This document shows positions 25,694-34,812 of a stretch of 38,570 nucleotides of DNA, in pieces; positions within the stretch are counted from its first letter, which is position 1, and each line of letters begins with the position of its first letter. Under the pieces are notes generated by a model. It saw only the letters and a list, made by a program, of their open reading frames with translations, made no database searches and had not been told where the DNA came from. Made by a program: the position numbers and the translations under genes. Source of the stretch: an uncultured Sphingomonadaceae bacterium (lineage in GTDB: Bacteria; Pseudomonadota; Alphaproteobacteria; Sphingomonadales; Sphingomonadaceae); the NCBI GenBank assembly GCA_947499975.1, contig CANMQE010000008.1:1-38570 (forward strand), read 5' to 3'.

Positions 25694-27730
25694 TTACACC
25701 GGCATGCACACCGCCCCTTTGGCTGAGCTGATTTGACGCATCGCATTGCTCGATGCGTGTTTCAGCGCCGGGCTTGTGACGTTGGAAAGCAATTCACCTG
25801 TCGGCGTGAAGTCGCCGTTCTCAGCATCCACGAACAACGTGCGCGCATCGCCGCCGATACTTTCACCGCTGTCGCCAATGCCTGAACCACCCGCCATGAT
25901 ATGGTTCTTCACCACCACGCCGGCCGGCGCTGACCCGCCACCGAAAGACAAGCCGGGTGCCACGTTATTGCTGATCAATGAATAGGCATCCAGCGTGTTG
26001 CGCAGAAGGACGGGCTGAGCGGACCAACTGTTATGAACCATAATGACATGGCTGGCTGGCTTGGTAATCTGGCTCAGCCCGTTGCCATTCGGCTCACGGT
26101 TGGCGAATGCATTATTGGCCACAAGGTAGTCGGAATACTTTGCACGGTCTCCCATGAAAAAGGATTGGCCAGCAATGTCGGTGGCGATGTTCCCCCAGAC
26201 GACGACGTTTTCTTCCGCCATCGCCTGATAACCATCGGCATGCATGTCGAACCGCGTGACGATTGTGAGTGGTGACGATGATACGGCCACGGCGGGAAAG
26301 CTGGTTCCGTTCGAACCTGCGGGACTTAGAGCGGTGGCTCGGCGGCTGCCGTCAAGCACGGCTGCATGCCAATCCGCCACCAGCCCGCCGGTTGTTCCCG
26401 GCTCGACGCCATTCAGCCAGTCCGCCACATCTTGTATCGAGAACCCGAATTTCTGGACATCGTCCCGTTCGAGCGCGAGCGTGTACATCGCCGATCCGTT
26501 CACGCGGAGTGTGACAACCCGGTTCTTGTCATCGGCCCGGCTGCTGATCTCGATAGTCGCGGCACCCGGACCGCTGTAGCTCACCCGAAGCGCATCAAGT
26601 TCGTCGTTGAAATCAGCAGTGTCGTGATCGTTCGCCACGCAGTCCACGACACAATGAGACGCGGTCCAAAGGTCCCAGAGAGTTTCGCTGAAGGAACAGC
26701 CCCGTATCAGGCTTTCGCCGCGGCACGGATTCCGGACGTTGTCGAAAGTGCATTCGGTAAACCAGCCTGCGCCCCGAGAAGTCTGATCGCTGACGTTGGG
26801 CCCGCCGTTCCAGTATTCACCGCGTCCGCCGGTGTTGATGAACGAGACCCCGTCGTAGCGTGGTTGTGGGCCATTCTCATACATCCACAACTGGCCGATC
26901 CAGCGCGTATCAATGGTGATATTCGGGCCGCGGAAGTGCAATCCCGGATAGCGGCAGCGCAACAGGCCTTTTTCCTGCTCGCTGCGCTTGGCAATTGTAA
27001 CAGGCGCTGTCGCTTCTACCAGGCAGCGTCCCGCGCTTGCGCTAGCATAGACGAACGAGGACTGAAAATCGTACTCGCCGGGCTCTACTATGGTCACACG
27101 CGGCGATACGGCCTCCACAGTGCGAAAATAGTCGAGCGCTTCGCCGACACTGGGATAGGAGATGCCCTCGCGCAAGGGCCGTGACGGCGCGACCTCGACC
27201 TCGTGATCGTGCAGGTGATCTTGTGGCCGGAATACATGGGGCCCGGTGATCCGCCGTTGCATGGACGGATCTTTCGGTACGGCTTCCACGTACAAGTGCG
27301 CACGATGTCCGAAACCGGCGATGCCCGGCGCTTTTTGCAGCACCGCCCACCATCCGAAATAGGTCCGCGTTGTGTTGTCGGCGCATCGAATCGTCCGGTA
27401 GGATGGCGATGCGATCTCCACGCTGTTTCCCTCGAAATGGAAAACCACCTTTTCCATTCCCAGATTGTCAAACAGCGTGTGCTCGTAGTTCGCCGCGGCC
27501 ATCACCCCGACTGCGAGCTCGCTGGTAAAAACCTCCTCATCCGGGACCAGCAAGCGACAAACCGGCTTCGCTGTGATGCGAACGGGGTCAGAGGGGATTG
27601 CCGTAAAACCGCTGCCCGCAATGCCATCCCATTCGGCGGATGGCGTCACGAAAGGAGTGGTTTGCGAATGCATGGATGGGTGGAAACGGCTACGGGTGAT
27701 AAACCCGCGAGATAGAGAAAAACCGGCCAT
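25694..27730 (-). CDS. Putative beta-helical spike/fibre protein next to a GTA spike base
   Basis: A 678-residue protein I do not recognise by name. The N-terminal 200 residues look like a globular attachment domain. From about 210 on there are many short strands with Asn/Gly turns (GLHFRGPNITIDTRW, GVSFINTGGRGEYW, CTFDNVRNPCRGESLIRGCSFSETLWDLW, and later NVVVWGNIATD, NNAFANREPNG, HVIMVHNSW, SLISNNV), the pattern of right-handed beta-helices in phage tailspikes and pectate-lyase-like proteins. No signal peptide is visible. The ATG shares one base with the stop of the spike-base gene. By order and context it would be the fibre of a GTA-type head spike; a secreted EPS lyase or epimerase is the main alternative. 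Confidence 0.6.
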   Translation of the reverse strand: MAGFSLSRGFITRSRFHPSMHSQTTPFVTPSAEWDGIAGSGFTAIPSDPVRITAKPVCRLLVPDEEVFTSELAVGVMAAANYEHTLFDNLGMEKVVFHFEGNSVEIASPSYRTIRCADNTTRTYFGWWAVLQKAPGIAGFGHRAHLYVEAVPKDPSMQRRITGPHVFRPQDHLHDHEVEVAPSRPLREGISYPSVGEALDYFRTVEAVSPRVTIVEPGEYDFQSSFVYASASAGRCLVEATAPVTIAKRSEQEKGLLRCRYPGLHFRGPNITIDTRWIGQLWMYENGPQPRYDGVSFINTGGRGEYWNGGPNVSDQTSRGAGWFTECTFDNVRNPCRGESLIRGCSFSETLWDLWTASHCVVDCVANDHDTADFNDELDALRVSYSGPGAATIEISSRADDKNRVVTLRVNGSAMYTLALERDDVQKFGFSIQDVADWLNGVEPGTTGGLVADWHAAVLDGSRRATALSPAGSNGTSFPAVAVSSSPLTIVTRFDMHADGYQAMAEENVVVWGNIATDIAGQSFFMGDRAKYSDYLVANNAFANREPNGNGLSQITKPASHVIMVHNSWSAQPVLLRNTLDAYSLISNNVAPGLSFGGGSAPAGVVVKNHIMAGGSGIGDSGESIGGDARTLFVDAENGDFTPTGELLSNVTSPALKHASSNAMRQISSAKGAVCMPV

Positions 27731-27999
27731 CAGGCCAGCCCGATCATGTCAGCCGCAGTGGTACCGGTGGAACGAACTGCCGATAGACGGATATCAAGAA
27801 TGTAGCCCGATGGAACGTTCCGGAAGATTACATCGACATCCGAACGCAAGGTGCGAACTGCAATATCCCCTCCTGTGCCCACATACAGGCCCTTGGTCAC
27901 GGCAGGGAGGAGATCGGTATCGTGCGGAACGATCTCGAAACAATGCTGGGATGGTGCGATAGCGCTGTCTGTGAAATGATGGGCCTGCAAATTTGCCAT
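27730..27999 (-). CDS. GTA head-spike base protein (Rcc01079 family)
   Basis: An 89-residue protein carrying the conserved pattern of the RCAP_Rcc01079 spike-base family as I know it: LYVGTGGDIAV at 38-48, FRNVPSG at 59-65 and STGTTAAD at 77-84. In Rhodobacter capsulatus GTA this protein sits at the capsid vertices and holds the spike fibre Rcc01080 that binds capsule. No other GTA structural gene is in the window. The ATG at 27999 has AAAGGA 11-12 bases upstream, somewhat far. It is the first of two coupled minus-strand genes and divergent from the Wzy-type gene at 28154. Confidence 0.78.
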   Translation of the reverse strand: MANLQAHHFTDSAIAPSQHCFEIVPHDTDLLPAVTKGLYVGTGGDIAVRTLRSDVDVIFRNVPSGYILDIRLSAVRSTGTTAADMIGLA

Positions 28000-28153
28000 G
28001 GTGCTGAGAGTCCTTTCCTTCTGTGAGACGAAGGGTCGCTAGGATGGGAACCAATCTGTAGGACAGGGAATAAGTTGAGGCTCGCAGGGCGTATTTGTTT
28101 GCGTTAAATGCCTCCTCCAGCGAACCCAATTCGACAGAAAGCCCACCCCCCCT

Positions 28154-29506
28154 ATGGCCTCCGCCACCCAGATTAACGCCAACGATGGACGACGCCCCGA
28201 CCCCACCCGGGCTCGGGGGCCATCGGAAGAGAAAATCGGTTATCTGATACCCGCGGCAATACTGCTCTATGCCATTCTTCTTCCCCAGGAGGTGCGGATC
28301 GATCTGGGCGGCGTGACCCTGTTTGCCTATCGCATTGCCTGCATCGTGCTTCTGCCCTGGATTATCGTGCGAGCCATGCGCGGGCATTTTCAGTTTCACC
28401 CCATCGACGCTGTTATCCTCGTCGGCGGCGTGTGGATGATCGTTTCCTTTGTCGCGAACGTGGGCCTGGGCGAGGGTCTGATCAGCGGCGGCGGCCTGGC
28501 CGTGGACGTCTTCGCGCCCTATGCCGTGGCGCGTGTCTCGATCCGCAACCCGACCGATTTTCGAAGACTGCTGATCCTGTTTGCCCCCGGCATTTTCGCC
28601 GCCGGCCTTATCGTCATGATCGAGTCGATTTCAGGCAGATTGATCGTACGACCGTTGTTCCAGGCAATATTCGGCGCTCGCGAGCAATTCCTGACGAGCT
28701 ATACCCTGGACAACAGTGTAAGGTTCGGACTGCTGCGTGGTAGTGGACCGTTCTCGCATCCGATCCTCGCCGGCTTGATTCTCGCCAGTACAGCGGTCCT
28801 CTACCTGAGTTCGGGCCTGCGACGCTGGCCACTCTTTCTCGGGCTTTCGGCGTTTTTCTTCGCCCTTTTCTCGGTAAGTTCCGCCGCCATTCTGACGGTT
28901 ATGCTGGGCATCAGCCTGATTGCGTATGACCAGATATCCCGCTTCCTTCCCTTTACCAACTGGCCGATATTCGTTTCCATCGCAGCCGCAATAGCCCTGG
29001 TTATCCAGCTGGCTTCCGACAACGGACTGATCCGGTTCCTCATCAGCTTCACGCTCAATCCCCAGACGGGTCATTATCGTCGACTTATCTGGCAGTACGG
29101 AACGCAAAGCGTAGAGCGCTACCCTTGGTTCGGTATCGGTTTCGAGGGATTCGAGCGGGAAGATTGGATGAACAACAGCGTCGATGCCTACTGGCTATCC
29201 GATGCCATCCGGCATGGCCTGATTGTCCCGATCGCTTTTCTGATAGCCTCTATCTGGGCCATTACTGCGATTGGGCGACGGTCGCGTCTGGCGCGACGGG
29301 AGGTGGATCGTCGTCTGCTGATGGGGCTTGCCATCTCCTGCGCCGTATTGGTGCTGATGGGCTTTACGGTGGCGTTCTATGGCGGCGTCCTGCTGTGGTA
29401 TTACTGCCTTCTTGGAGCGATGGTTTCCCTCGCCTCCACCGCAGTCCCGCGCAAAAACGCAGTACCCAGTCCTGGCCAAGCTGTCCCGCAAATGGATCGG
29501 GAATAG
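28154..29506 (+). CDS. O-antigen polymerase/ligase-type membrane protein (second of two)
   Basis: A 450-residue protein with a polar N-terminus of 27 residues and about 11-12 membrane segments (IGYLIPAAILLYAILL at the start). A large loop at about 300-360 contains QTGHYRRLIWQYGTQSVERYPWFGIGFEGF, the Wzy_C-like region of EPS polymerases. It is the likely polymerase of the main EPS. The ATG at 28154 has a weak ribosome binding site. It is divergent from the spike genes and converges on the next glycosyltransferase, with 12 bases between stops. Confidence 0.83.
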   Translation: MASATQINANDGRRPDPTRARGPSEEKIGYLIPAAILLYAILLPQEVRIDLGGVTLFAYRIACIVLLPWIIVRAMRGHFQFHPIDAVILVGGVWMIVSFVANVGLGEGLISGGGLAVDVFAPYAVARVSIRNPTDFRRLLILFAPGIFAAGLIVMIESISGRLIVRPLFQAIFGAREQFLTSYTLDNSVRFGLLRGSGPFSHPILAGLILASTAVLYLSSGLRRWPLFLGLSAFFFALFSVSSAAILTVMLGISLIAYDQISRFLPFTNWPIFVSIAAAIALVIQLASDNGLIRFLISFTLNPQTGHYRRLIWQYGTQSVERYPWFGIGFEGFEREDWMNNSVDAYWLSDAIRHGLIVPIAFLIASIWAITAIGRRSRLARREVDRRLLMGLAISCAVLVLMGFTVAFYGGVLLWYYCLLGAMVSLASTAVPRKNAVPSPGQAVPQMDRE

Positions 29507-29518
29507 GCTGGAAGCCGA

Positions 29519-30391
29519 TTACGCTTCCCTGGCTGTGTCGTCCCGTTCCCACACGATCTTGTCACTCCGCCGCTTTGCCAGCTCGACCCGCAGGCGAACC
29601 ATCGCCTTGACACCCGTGTACACCAGGATGTCGAACAGGTTTGCGCCGTGTTTCAGCGCGCGGAAGAGGTCTTTCGGAGAGTTCGACCCCGAGTAGTGGG
29701 GGCTGGGATGCAGCCGCTTGACCTCCTGGGTGCCCAACCGGCGGCGGGTGTCGATCTTGATAAGCGACGTCAGTTTACGTGGTGGCAACACGGTAAAATA
29801 GACCGGATTGCCATTCCCATCTTCCGAGATGTTGACGCGTTTCTCTTCGGGGAAGCGTGAATGAACCCAGATATCGTCGCCGGTGATGATCGGAAATTCA
29901 CCGATCTTCTCATGTCCCTCTCGCGAGATACCATAGCAGCCGGAGCCCACCATGTTGCGGGTGACATAGGGCTGGGTCCGCCAGACGCGGAAATAGGATT
30001 GCACCCACATGCTGGAATGGGAAAGGTCGAGGCGCAGGGCAGGTGATCCCGCCATCGCGCCGGTCTCCCGAAGCGTCTTGGCCAAGGCGCGCAGGCTTGC
30101 GTAATCGCACTCGACATCGGCATCGAGGTAGATGCGCGGATATGAGCGGGCCAGCTTGCCGGCCTCATTCATCGCGATTGCCTTGGAACCCTGTTCGAGA
30201 TCCAGAACCGTCGCCGATGGTGCGGTTTCCCGCGCGATCCTTACGGTATCATCGGTGCATCCGTTGGCCGCAACGATGATTTCAGGCACATTATCGCGCG
30301 GCGCATCCTTCAGCAGCGTGGCAAGGCATCTGCCGATCACAGCTTCTTCGTTGTGAGCCGGTATGATGACACAAAATGTTGCGTCAGGCAT
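29519..30391 (-). CDS. Glycosyltransferase family 2
   Basis: A 290-residue GT-A enzyme opening with FCVIIPAHNEEAVIGRCLATLL. It then has EIIVAANGCTDDT, LDADVECDYASLRALA with the DxD motif, and GSGCYGISREGHEKIGEFPIITGDDIWVHSRF in the acceptor region. There are no clear membrane segments; the C-terminus is basic. It lies 63 bases after the Wzc-like kinase on the same strand, so is probably in the same transcript. The sugar it transfers cannot be told. Confidence 0.9.
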   Translation of the reverse strand: MPDATFCVIIPAHNEEAVIGRCLATLLKDAPRDNVPEIIVAANGCTDDTVRIARETAPSATVLDLEQGSKAIAMNEAGKLARSYPRIYLDADVECDYASLRALAKTLRETGAMAGSPALRLDLSHSSMWVQSYFRVWRTQPYVTRNMVGSGCYGISREGHEKIGEFPIITGDDIWVHSRFPEEKRVNISEDGNGNPVYFTVLPPRKLTSLIKIDTRRRLGTQEVKRLHPSPHYSGSNSPKDLFRALKHGANLFDILVYTGVKAMVRLRVELAKRRSDKIVWERDDTAREA

Positions 30392-30454
30392 CGCATCCTC
30401 CGCGTACCGTCAGTTCATGCAGCGAGTGCCGCCGGAGTATCACAACCTATCGCT

Positions 30455-32668
30455 CTAGGCCGGCTTCGGACCGTCTCCGTATTCGTAATAGGAATACTGG
30501 TAGTGGTAGGCCTCGCCCGCAGCGAGGGCGCGATACTTCGTCAGAATGCCGCCAATCGGCTTTCCTCCGCTGGCGCGGATGCGGCGGGTGGCGTTGCGGA
30601 TCTGGCTGAAGCTCACGGTGTTGGCTTCCATCACGAAAATCGTACCATCGACGAGACGCGAAAGCATCGGGGCATCCGCCAGTCCCAAGACAGGGCTGGA
30701 ATCGATGATCACCAGCGAATATTCGTTCCGGCAGATCTCGATGAATTCCTTCAATTGCCGCGATGCAAACAATTCGGTGGCATTGGCCGGGCGTTCGGCG
30801 ACGGGAAGGATATCGAGGTTTTCGTGATAGCCCTTGATGACCGAGTTCTGCAGCGTCGAATGACCCAGCATGACTTCCGTGATCCCGACCTTCGGCTTCT
30901 CGATATCCAGCAAGCGGGCGATTGACGGACGGCGCACGTCGGCATCGATCAGCAGGGTCTTTCTTCCGACCCCGGCGAAAAGCTCTGCCAGGATCACGGC
31001 AGTAGTGGTCTTGCCTTCTGCGGCCTGGCTGCTGGTCAACTGGATGACCGACCGATCGCGCGGAATACTGAAATCGATGGTGGATCTGATGGAGGCGTAG
31101 GCTTCCATCAACGGACCAAAGCGATTGCTCGTTTCCACGTCCATCTCGCTTTCCTCGAGATGCGGCGTATGTCCCAGCAGGGACAGACCGGAGCGTTCCT
31201 CAACGTCCTCGATAGAGCGAACCCTGTCATCCAGAGTCTCTCGCAGGACAGCAAGGCCTCCGGCAGCGGCCATACCCATGATCAGGGCGATCGCCATGTT
31301 GCGCAAAAGGCTCGGTGAGTAAGGTTCGCTCGGCACAACCGCGCTATCTAGCTGGTTGATCGTTCCGGACTGCACATCGGTGGCGGTGCTGATCTCGTTA
31401 AAGCGCTGCAGAAGGGCATTGAGCTGGGTACGCAGCGCCTGTGCTTCGCGCTCCAGCACGCTGTAATCAACCTGCCGGTCCTGTTCGGAAAGCGTCTCGC
31501 CCTTCATTCCTGCAAGTTCGGCACTGAGCGCCTGCTCCTGGTTTCGCGCGACGACATAGTCGCTGCGGATCGCCGAGCGGATATCGTTGCTGATGCCGGA
31601 AATCTGCGAATCCAGATTGCGGATCTGCTCGATCTTGGCAGCGTTGAGGCGATGCTCGTCCAGGTAACGCTGACGCAGGTCCGCCAACTCGCCCTGTGCG
31701 GTGGCGCGCTGCGCTATCAGGCCCTGGAGAAGGGAATTGTTCTGCACTTCCGCAAGCTGGGACGGCGGCAGGTTCTGCACCGAACGCCATCGCTGTTCGG
31801 CATCTATCCGGTTGGCGCGCGCGGCGGAATACTGATCGTTGATGCTGGCCAGGCTCGACGTGGTGATCGTCTGACCGCCTTCGCCATCTTCGCTGCCCAT
31901 CGACTGGACGATGATGCCATTTGCGCGAGCATACTGGTTTGCCGCCTGCTCGGCTTCCTGCAGCCGTTCGCGGGTAACCTGTATCTGCTCCTGCAAATAC
32001 TCCTGCGCATATTCGTTGCCTTCCATGGATTCGCGCAATTCCATCGAGGCGAACGAGGCGGAATAGGCATTAGCCATCTCGGCAGCGATCCTCGGATCCT
32101 CGGATTTATAGGCGATCTCGATGATGAAGTTGGGCTGCGGCAGTTCTGCCGTTACCGAACTGTGCAACTTGGCTGCCGCCAGCGACAGTTTCCGCTCGCG
32201 CCACTGCTCATCGGAGATGTTCGGCGGCCTGGTTTCATCAATGCCTTCGCCAAGAAAATCGGGACGCTCTGCGAGATTCTTGTCCTCCGCGACCATTCGG
32301 GCCAGCGCGCGGCTGGTGATCACGCCCATATTGGTAGCCAGCAATTCGCCGATCTGGTTTGACGGCAGCATTGCTTCGAGATTCTGCCCTTCCACGATCC
32401 TGGTACCATAAGGCTCGATGCGAACGCTGGAACGCGCCTCGTAAAGCGGGGTTGCAAGCAGCGTAAGCACCAGACCTGCCACAGCAGCCAGAGCGATGAC
32501 ACCGGCAACCAGCCAGCGCTGCCGGTACAGGATACCGCGCACGGTACTCATGTCGATCAACCGCGACCGGGGCTGGTATTCTCCGACCTGCGTGTTCGGC
32601 ATGTACGGATCGAGCCAGTTTCCACGATCCTGGGGGCTGGGGGTCGGCGGAAGAGAGGGTTCGTTCAT
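30455..32668 (-). CDS. Wzc-like polysaccharide co-polymerase with tyrosine kinase domain
   Basis: A 737-residue inner-membrane protein that controls EPS chain length and export. Domains in order: cytoplasmic Pro-rich N-terminus; membrane segment at about 52-76 (WLVAGVIALAAVAGLVL); Wzz domain with long coiled coils (about 200-420); second membrane segment (about 455-475, LLRNMAIALIMGMAAAGGLAVL); and a BY-kinase domain with Walker A (SSQAAEGKTTT), Walker A' (LLIDADVRRP) and Walker B (LVIIDSSP). The tail has six Tyr within ten residues (YHYQYSYYEY), the usual autophosphorylation cluster. The ATG at 32668 is preferred over a TTG at 32716, although its ribosome binding site is poor. It is divergent from the gene at 32949. 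Confidence 0.92.
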   Translation of the reverse strand: MNEPSLPPTPSPQDRGNWLDPYMPNTQVGEYQPRSRLIDMSTVRGILYRQRWLVAGVIALAAVAGLVLTLLATPLYEARSSVRIEPYGTRIVEGQNLEAMLPSNQIGELLATNMGVITSRALARMVAEDKNLAERPDFLGEGIDETRPPNISDEQWRERKLSLAAAKLHSSVTAELPQPNFIIEIAYKSEDPRIAAEMANAYSASFASMELRESMEGNEYAQEYLQEQIQVTRERLQEAEQAANQYARANGIIVQSMGSEDGEGGQTITTSSLASINDQYSAARANRIDAEQRWRSVQNLPPSQLAEVQNNSLLQGLIAQRATAQGELADLRQRYLDEHRLNAAKIEQIRNLDSQISGISNDIRSAIRSDYVVARNQEQALSAELAGMKGETLSEQDRQVDYSVLEREAQALRTQLNALLQRFNEISTATDVQSGTINQLDSAVVPSEPYSPSLLRNMAIALIMGMAAAGGLAVLRETLDDRVRSIEDVEERSGLSLLGHTPHLEESEMDVETSNRFGPLMEAYASIRSTIDFSIPRDRSVIQLTSSQAAEGKTTTAVILAELFAGVGRKTLLIDADVRRPSIARLLDIEKPKVGITEVMLGHSTLQNSVIKGYHENLDILPVAERPANATELFASRQLKEFIEICRNEYSLVIIDSSPVLGLADAPMLSRLVDGTIFVMEANTVSFSQIRNATRRIRASGGKPIGGILTKYRALAAGEAYHYQYSYYEYGDGPKPA

Positions 32669-32948
32669 TGGTCGCAATCTGGTTATGTCGACAAACTTGC
32701 TGCCTGCGTCAGCCAAGCGCCAATGGAAACAAATCCGGCACTACGTGTCTAACAATCGTTTGTTCAAATGTCTGATGAGGAAGTTACGTATTTCAACATA
32801 GACTTGGCGATCTTGCAATGCAACATAACGCGCAAACCTATCGGGCCCTTTCACCTTGCATACGAAACGCGTCAGGCCTTTATCCGGTTGCGATGACGAT
32901 GCGCCATACCCGTCCATCTGATGATCAGGGATCGAAAGAGCCTGTGGA

Positions 32949-33491
32949 ATGACAGAGATTACCCCGCTCAGCATTGCTGCCGCAGCCTTCTATGGTCTCG
33001 TGGCTTTGGCATGTTTCCTCGCCGCCAGCGTTGCCCGGCGATCCGCAAATCAAAACCGCAATGCGGGCATATGGGCCCTGGTGGGCGCCTTCTTCGTCCT
33101 GCTGGTCGTATGGCGAGTATCCGGGGCGGAAGATATCCTGCGCGGCGCGCTGCGGATGCTCCTGCGCGAAGATGGCCTGCTTGAAAGTCGGCGCTCCATG
33201 CAGCGCGTCCTCGTGGCGGGCATGGTCGTTCTCGCTGGTGGATCGATGTTCTGGTGGCTTTATCGTACCGTTCGCTCCGTACGTGGTCGCCGAAACCTTG
33301 CGCCTCGCATCGCGCTTTTCTGCTGTGCCGCGATGCTGTTGCTCATAACGGTGCGGCTGGTATCGCTGCACGATATCGACACCCTGCTGTACGGACCGCT
33401 CAAGCTGAACTGGGTGGCTGACATCGGGCTAAGCGGGCTCGTCATCGCACTCGCTTTTTTCTACGTGAAGTTACTTAAGCACTCGCGCTAG
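32949..33491 (+). CDS. Small four-span membrane protein, unknown function
   Basis: A 180-residue protein with about four or five hydrophobic segments (6-27, 41-57, about 86-104, 119-138 and 155-175) and basic loops (RRSANQNRN, RTVRSVRGRRN). I do not recognise a family. The start ATG at 32949 lies 280 bases from the divergent kinase gene; the gap shows no gene and presumably holds promoters. It precedes the glucuronosyltransferase-like gene by 158 bases. A role in EPS assembly follows from place only. Confidence 0.7.
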   Translation: MTEITPLSIAAAAFYGLVALACFLAASVARRSANQNRNAGIWALVGAFFVLLVVWRVSGAEDILRGALRMLLREDGLLESRRSMQRVLVAGMVVLAGGSMFWWLYRTVRSVRGRRNLAPRIALFCCAAMLLLITVRLVSLHDIDTLLYGPLKLNWVADIGLSGLVIALAFFYVKLLKHSR

Positions 33492-33649
33492 ACGGTCATG
33501 GAGGCGACCCCACGTCAATCTGCAATCCGCACTTTGATATGCGGGGACGCCAGCGCCAGTCAGTCGGGCTGGGCGAAACTTGTCGCGGTTGACGATCCTG
33601 TAAGCTGCCGCGCAGCGGCCTGCCGAGCAATGAAAGCAAGATATACATA

Positions 33650-34705
33650 ATGAACGAGATCGTATCCGGCCCGAAGATCTGCCTGGCGGCATCAGGGGGT
33701 GGCCACATCAGGCAATTGCTGGATCTGGAGCGCTTCTGGTCAAGGTACGACCACTTTTTCGTCACCGAGAATACAGCGTTGGGCCGCTCCATAGCCGAAG
33801 ATCAGGACACCGAATTCGTACCGCACTTTGCCCTTGGACAGGCGAGGCTCGGATCGCCGTTGCGGATGCTTGCAGAAGCCGTGCGCAGTTTCTGGCGATC
33901 CCTATCGATCATGTCGAGGCGGCGACCGGATTACGTCGTAACTACGGGGGCCGGCTCGCAACTTTTCATCGTCATCTGGGGGCGCCTGCTGGGCGCTCGC
34001 ATAATCCTGATCGACAGTTTCGCGCGTTTCGACAGTCCTAGTGCTTTCGCCCGACTTGCCGGCCGCTTTGCCCATCACCGGTTTTCGCAAAGCGAGAGCG
34101 CGGGGCGAACCTGGAATGACGCTGAGGTGGTGAACCCGCTGCGCGATCTCGACAGCTCTCGTCCTGCGAAAGAGGATCTTGTCTTCGCCACAGTCGGAGC
34201 GACACTGCCATTTCCGCGCCTCACCAGGCTCGTGCTACAAGCAAAGGCCGATGGGAAGATCGACCAGCGGCTGGTTCTGCAAGTGGGCGAAAATGCGGAC
34301 ATTCCCGAGGATCTCGCGCCTGCCGCTGACGAGACTGAACTGGTCGCCACGATGCCGTTCGACAGGGTCCAGGCGCTTCTGGGGAAGGCCGATATCGTGA
34401 TCTGCCACGGCGGCACAGGTTCGATACTCACAGCCTTGAGAAAACATTGCCGGGTGATCGTAATTCCGCGCGTTTTCGAGCTGGGCGAGCATTACGATAA
34501 CCACCAGGCCGAGATCGCCGATAGTTTTCGCAAGAGGGGGCTGCTTTTCACAGCAGATGATTCAGAGACGCTTGCGCAGGCCTTGCAGGAATGCGCCAAA
34601 TTCGAACCGCGTGCAGTCACCACCGACTACGCCGAACTTATAGATCGGCTGGACCAGATCCTTCTGGCAGACGGGCACCACACGGGGAAACCACTGCGCG
34701 ATTGA
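33650..34705 (+). CDS. Fused Alg14/Alg13-type glycosyltransferase (GelK/SpsK-like)
   Basis: A 351-residue protein joining two domains that are often separate. Residues 8-165 are Alg14/PssD-like (CLAASGGGHIRQLLDL at the start, TTGAGSQLFIVIWGRLLGARIILID). Residues 175-340 are Alg13/PssE-like, with FATVGATLPFPRL and the nucleotide-sugar motif ADIVICHGGTGSILTAL. The sphingan enzymes GelK/SpsK, which add glucuronic acid to lipid-linked glucose, have the same size and order. The priming transferase at 36837 and the UDP-glucose dehydrogenase at the window end supply the matching acceptor and donor, so GlcA transfer is likely but inferred. The ATG at 33650 has a weak ribosome binding site. Confidence 0.83.
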   Translation: MNEIVSGPKICLAASGGGHIRQLLDLERFWSRYDHFFVTENTALGRSIAEDQDTEFVPHFALGQARLGSPLRMLAEAVRSFWRSLSIMSRRRPDYVVTTGAGSQLFIVIWGRLLGARIILIDSFARFDSPSAFARLAGRFAHHRFSQSESAGRTWNDAEVVNPLRDLDSSRPAKEDLVFATVGATLPFPRLTRLVLQAKADGKIDQRLVLQVGENADIPEDLAPAADETELVATMPFDRVQALLGKADIVICHGGTGSILTALRKHCRVIVIPRVFELGEHYDNHQAEIADSFRKRGLLFTADDSETLAQALQECAKFEPRAVTTDYAELIDRLDQILLADGHHTGKPLRD

Positions 34706-34812
34706 CGCGATCGCTACCATCTATGCGGAATGGAACCCATTGACGTGAAGCTCTCAGGATATACCCGCTGTGCCCAAAGCGCACGCTCTGCCGGATTACA
34801 GGACTAGATTGC

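Noticed and set aside
33498..33650. A 50-codon frame upstream of the GelK-like gene
   Set aside because: Its composition is unremarkable and no ribosome binding site or recognisable motif is present.
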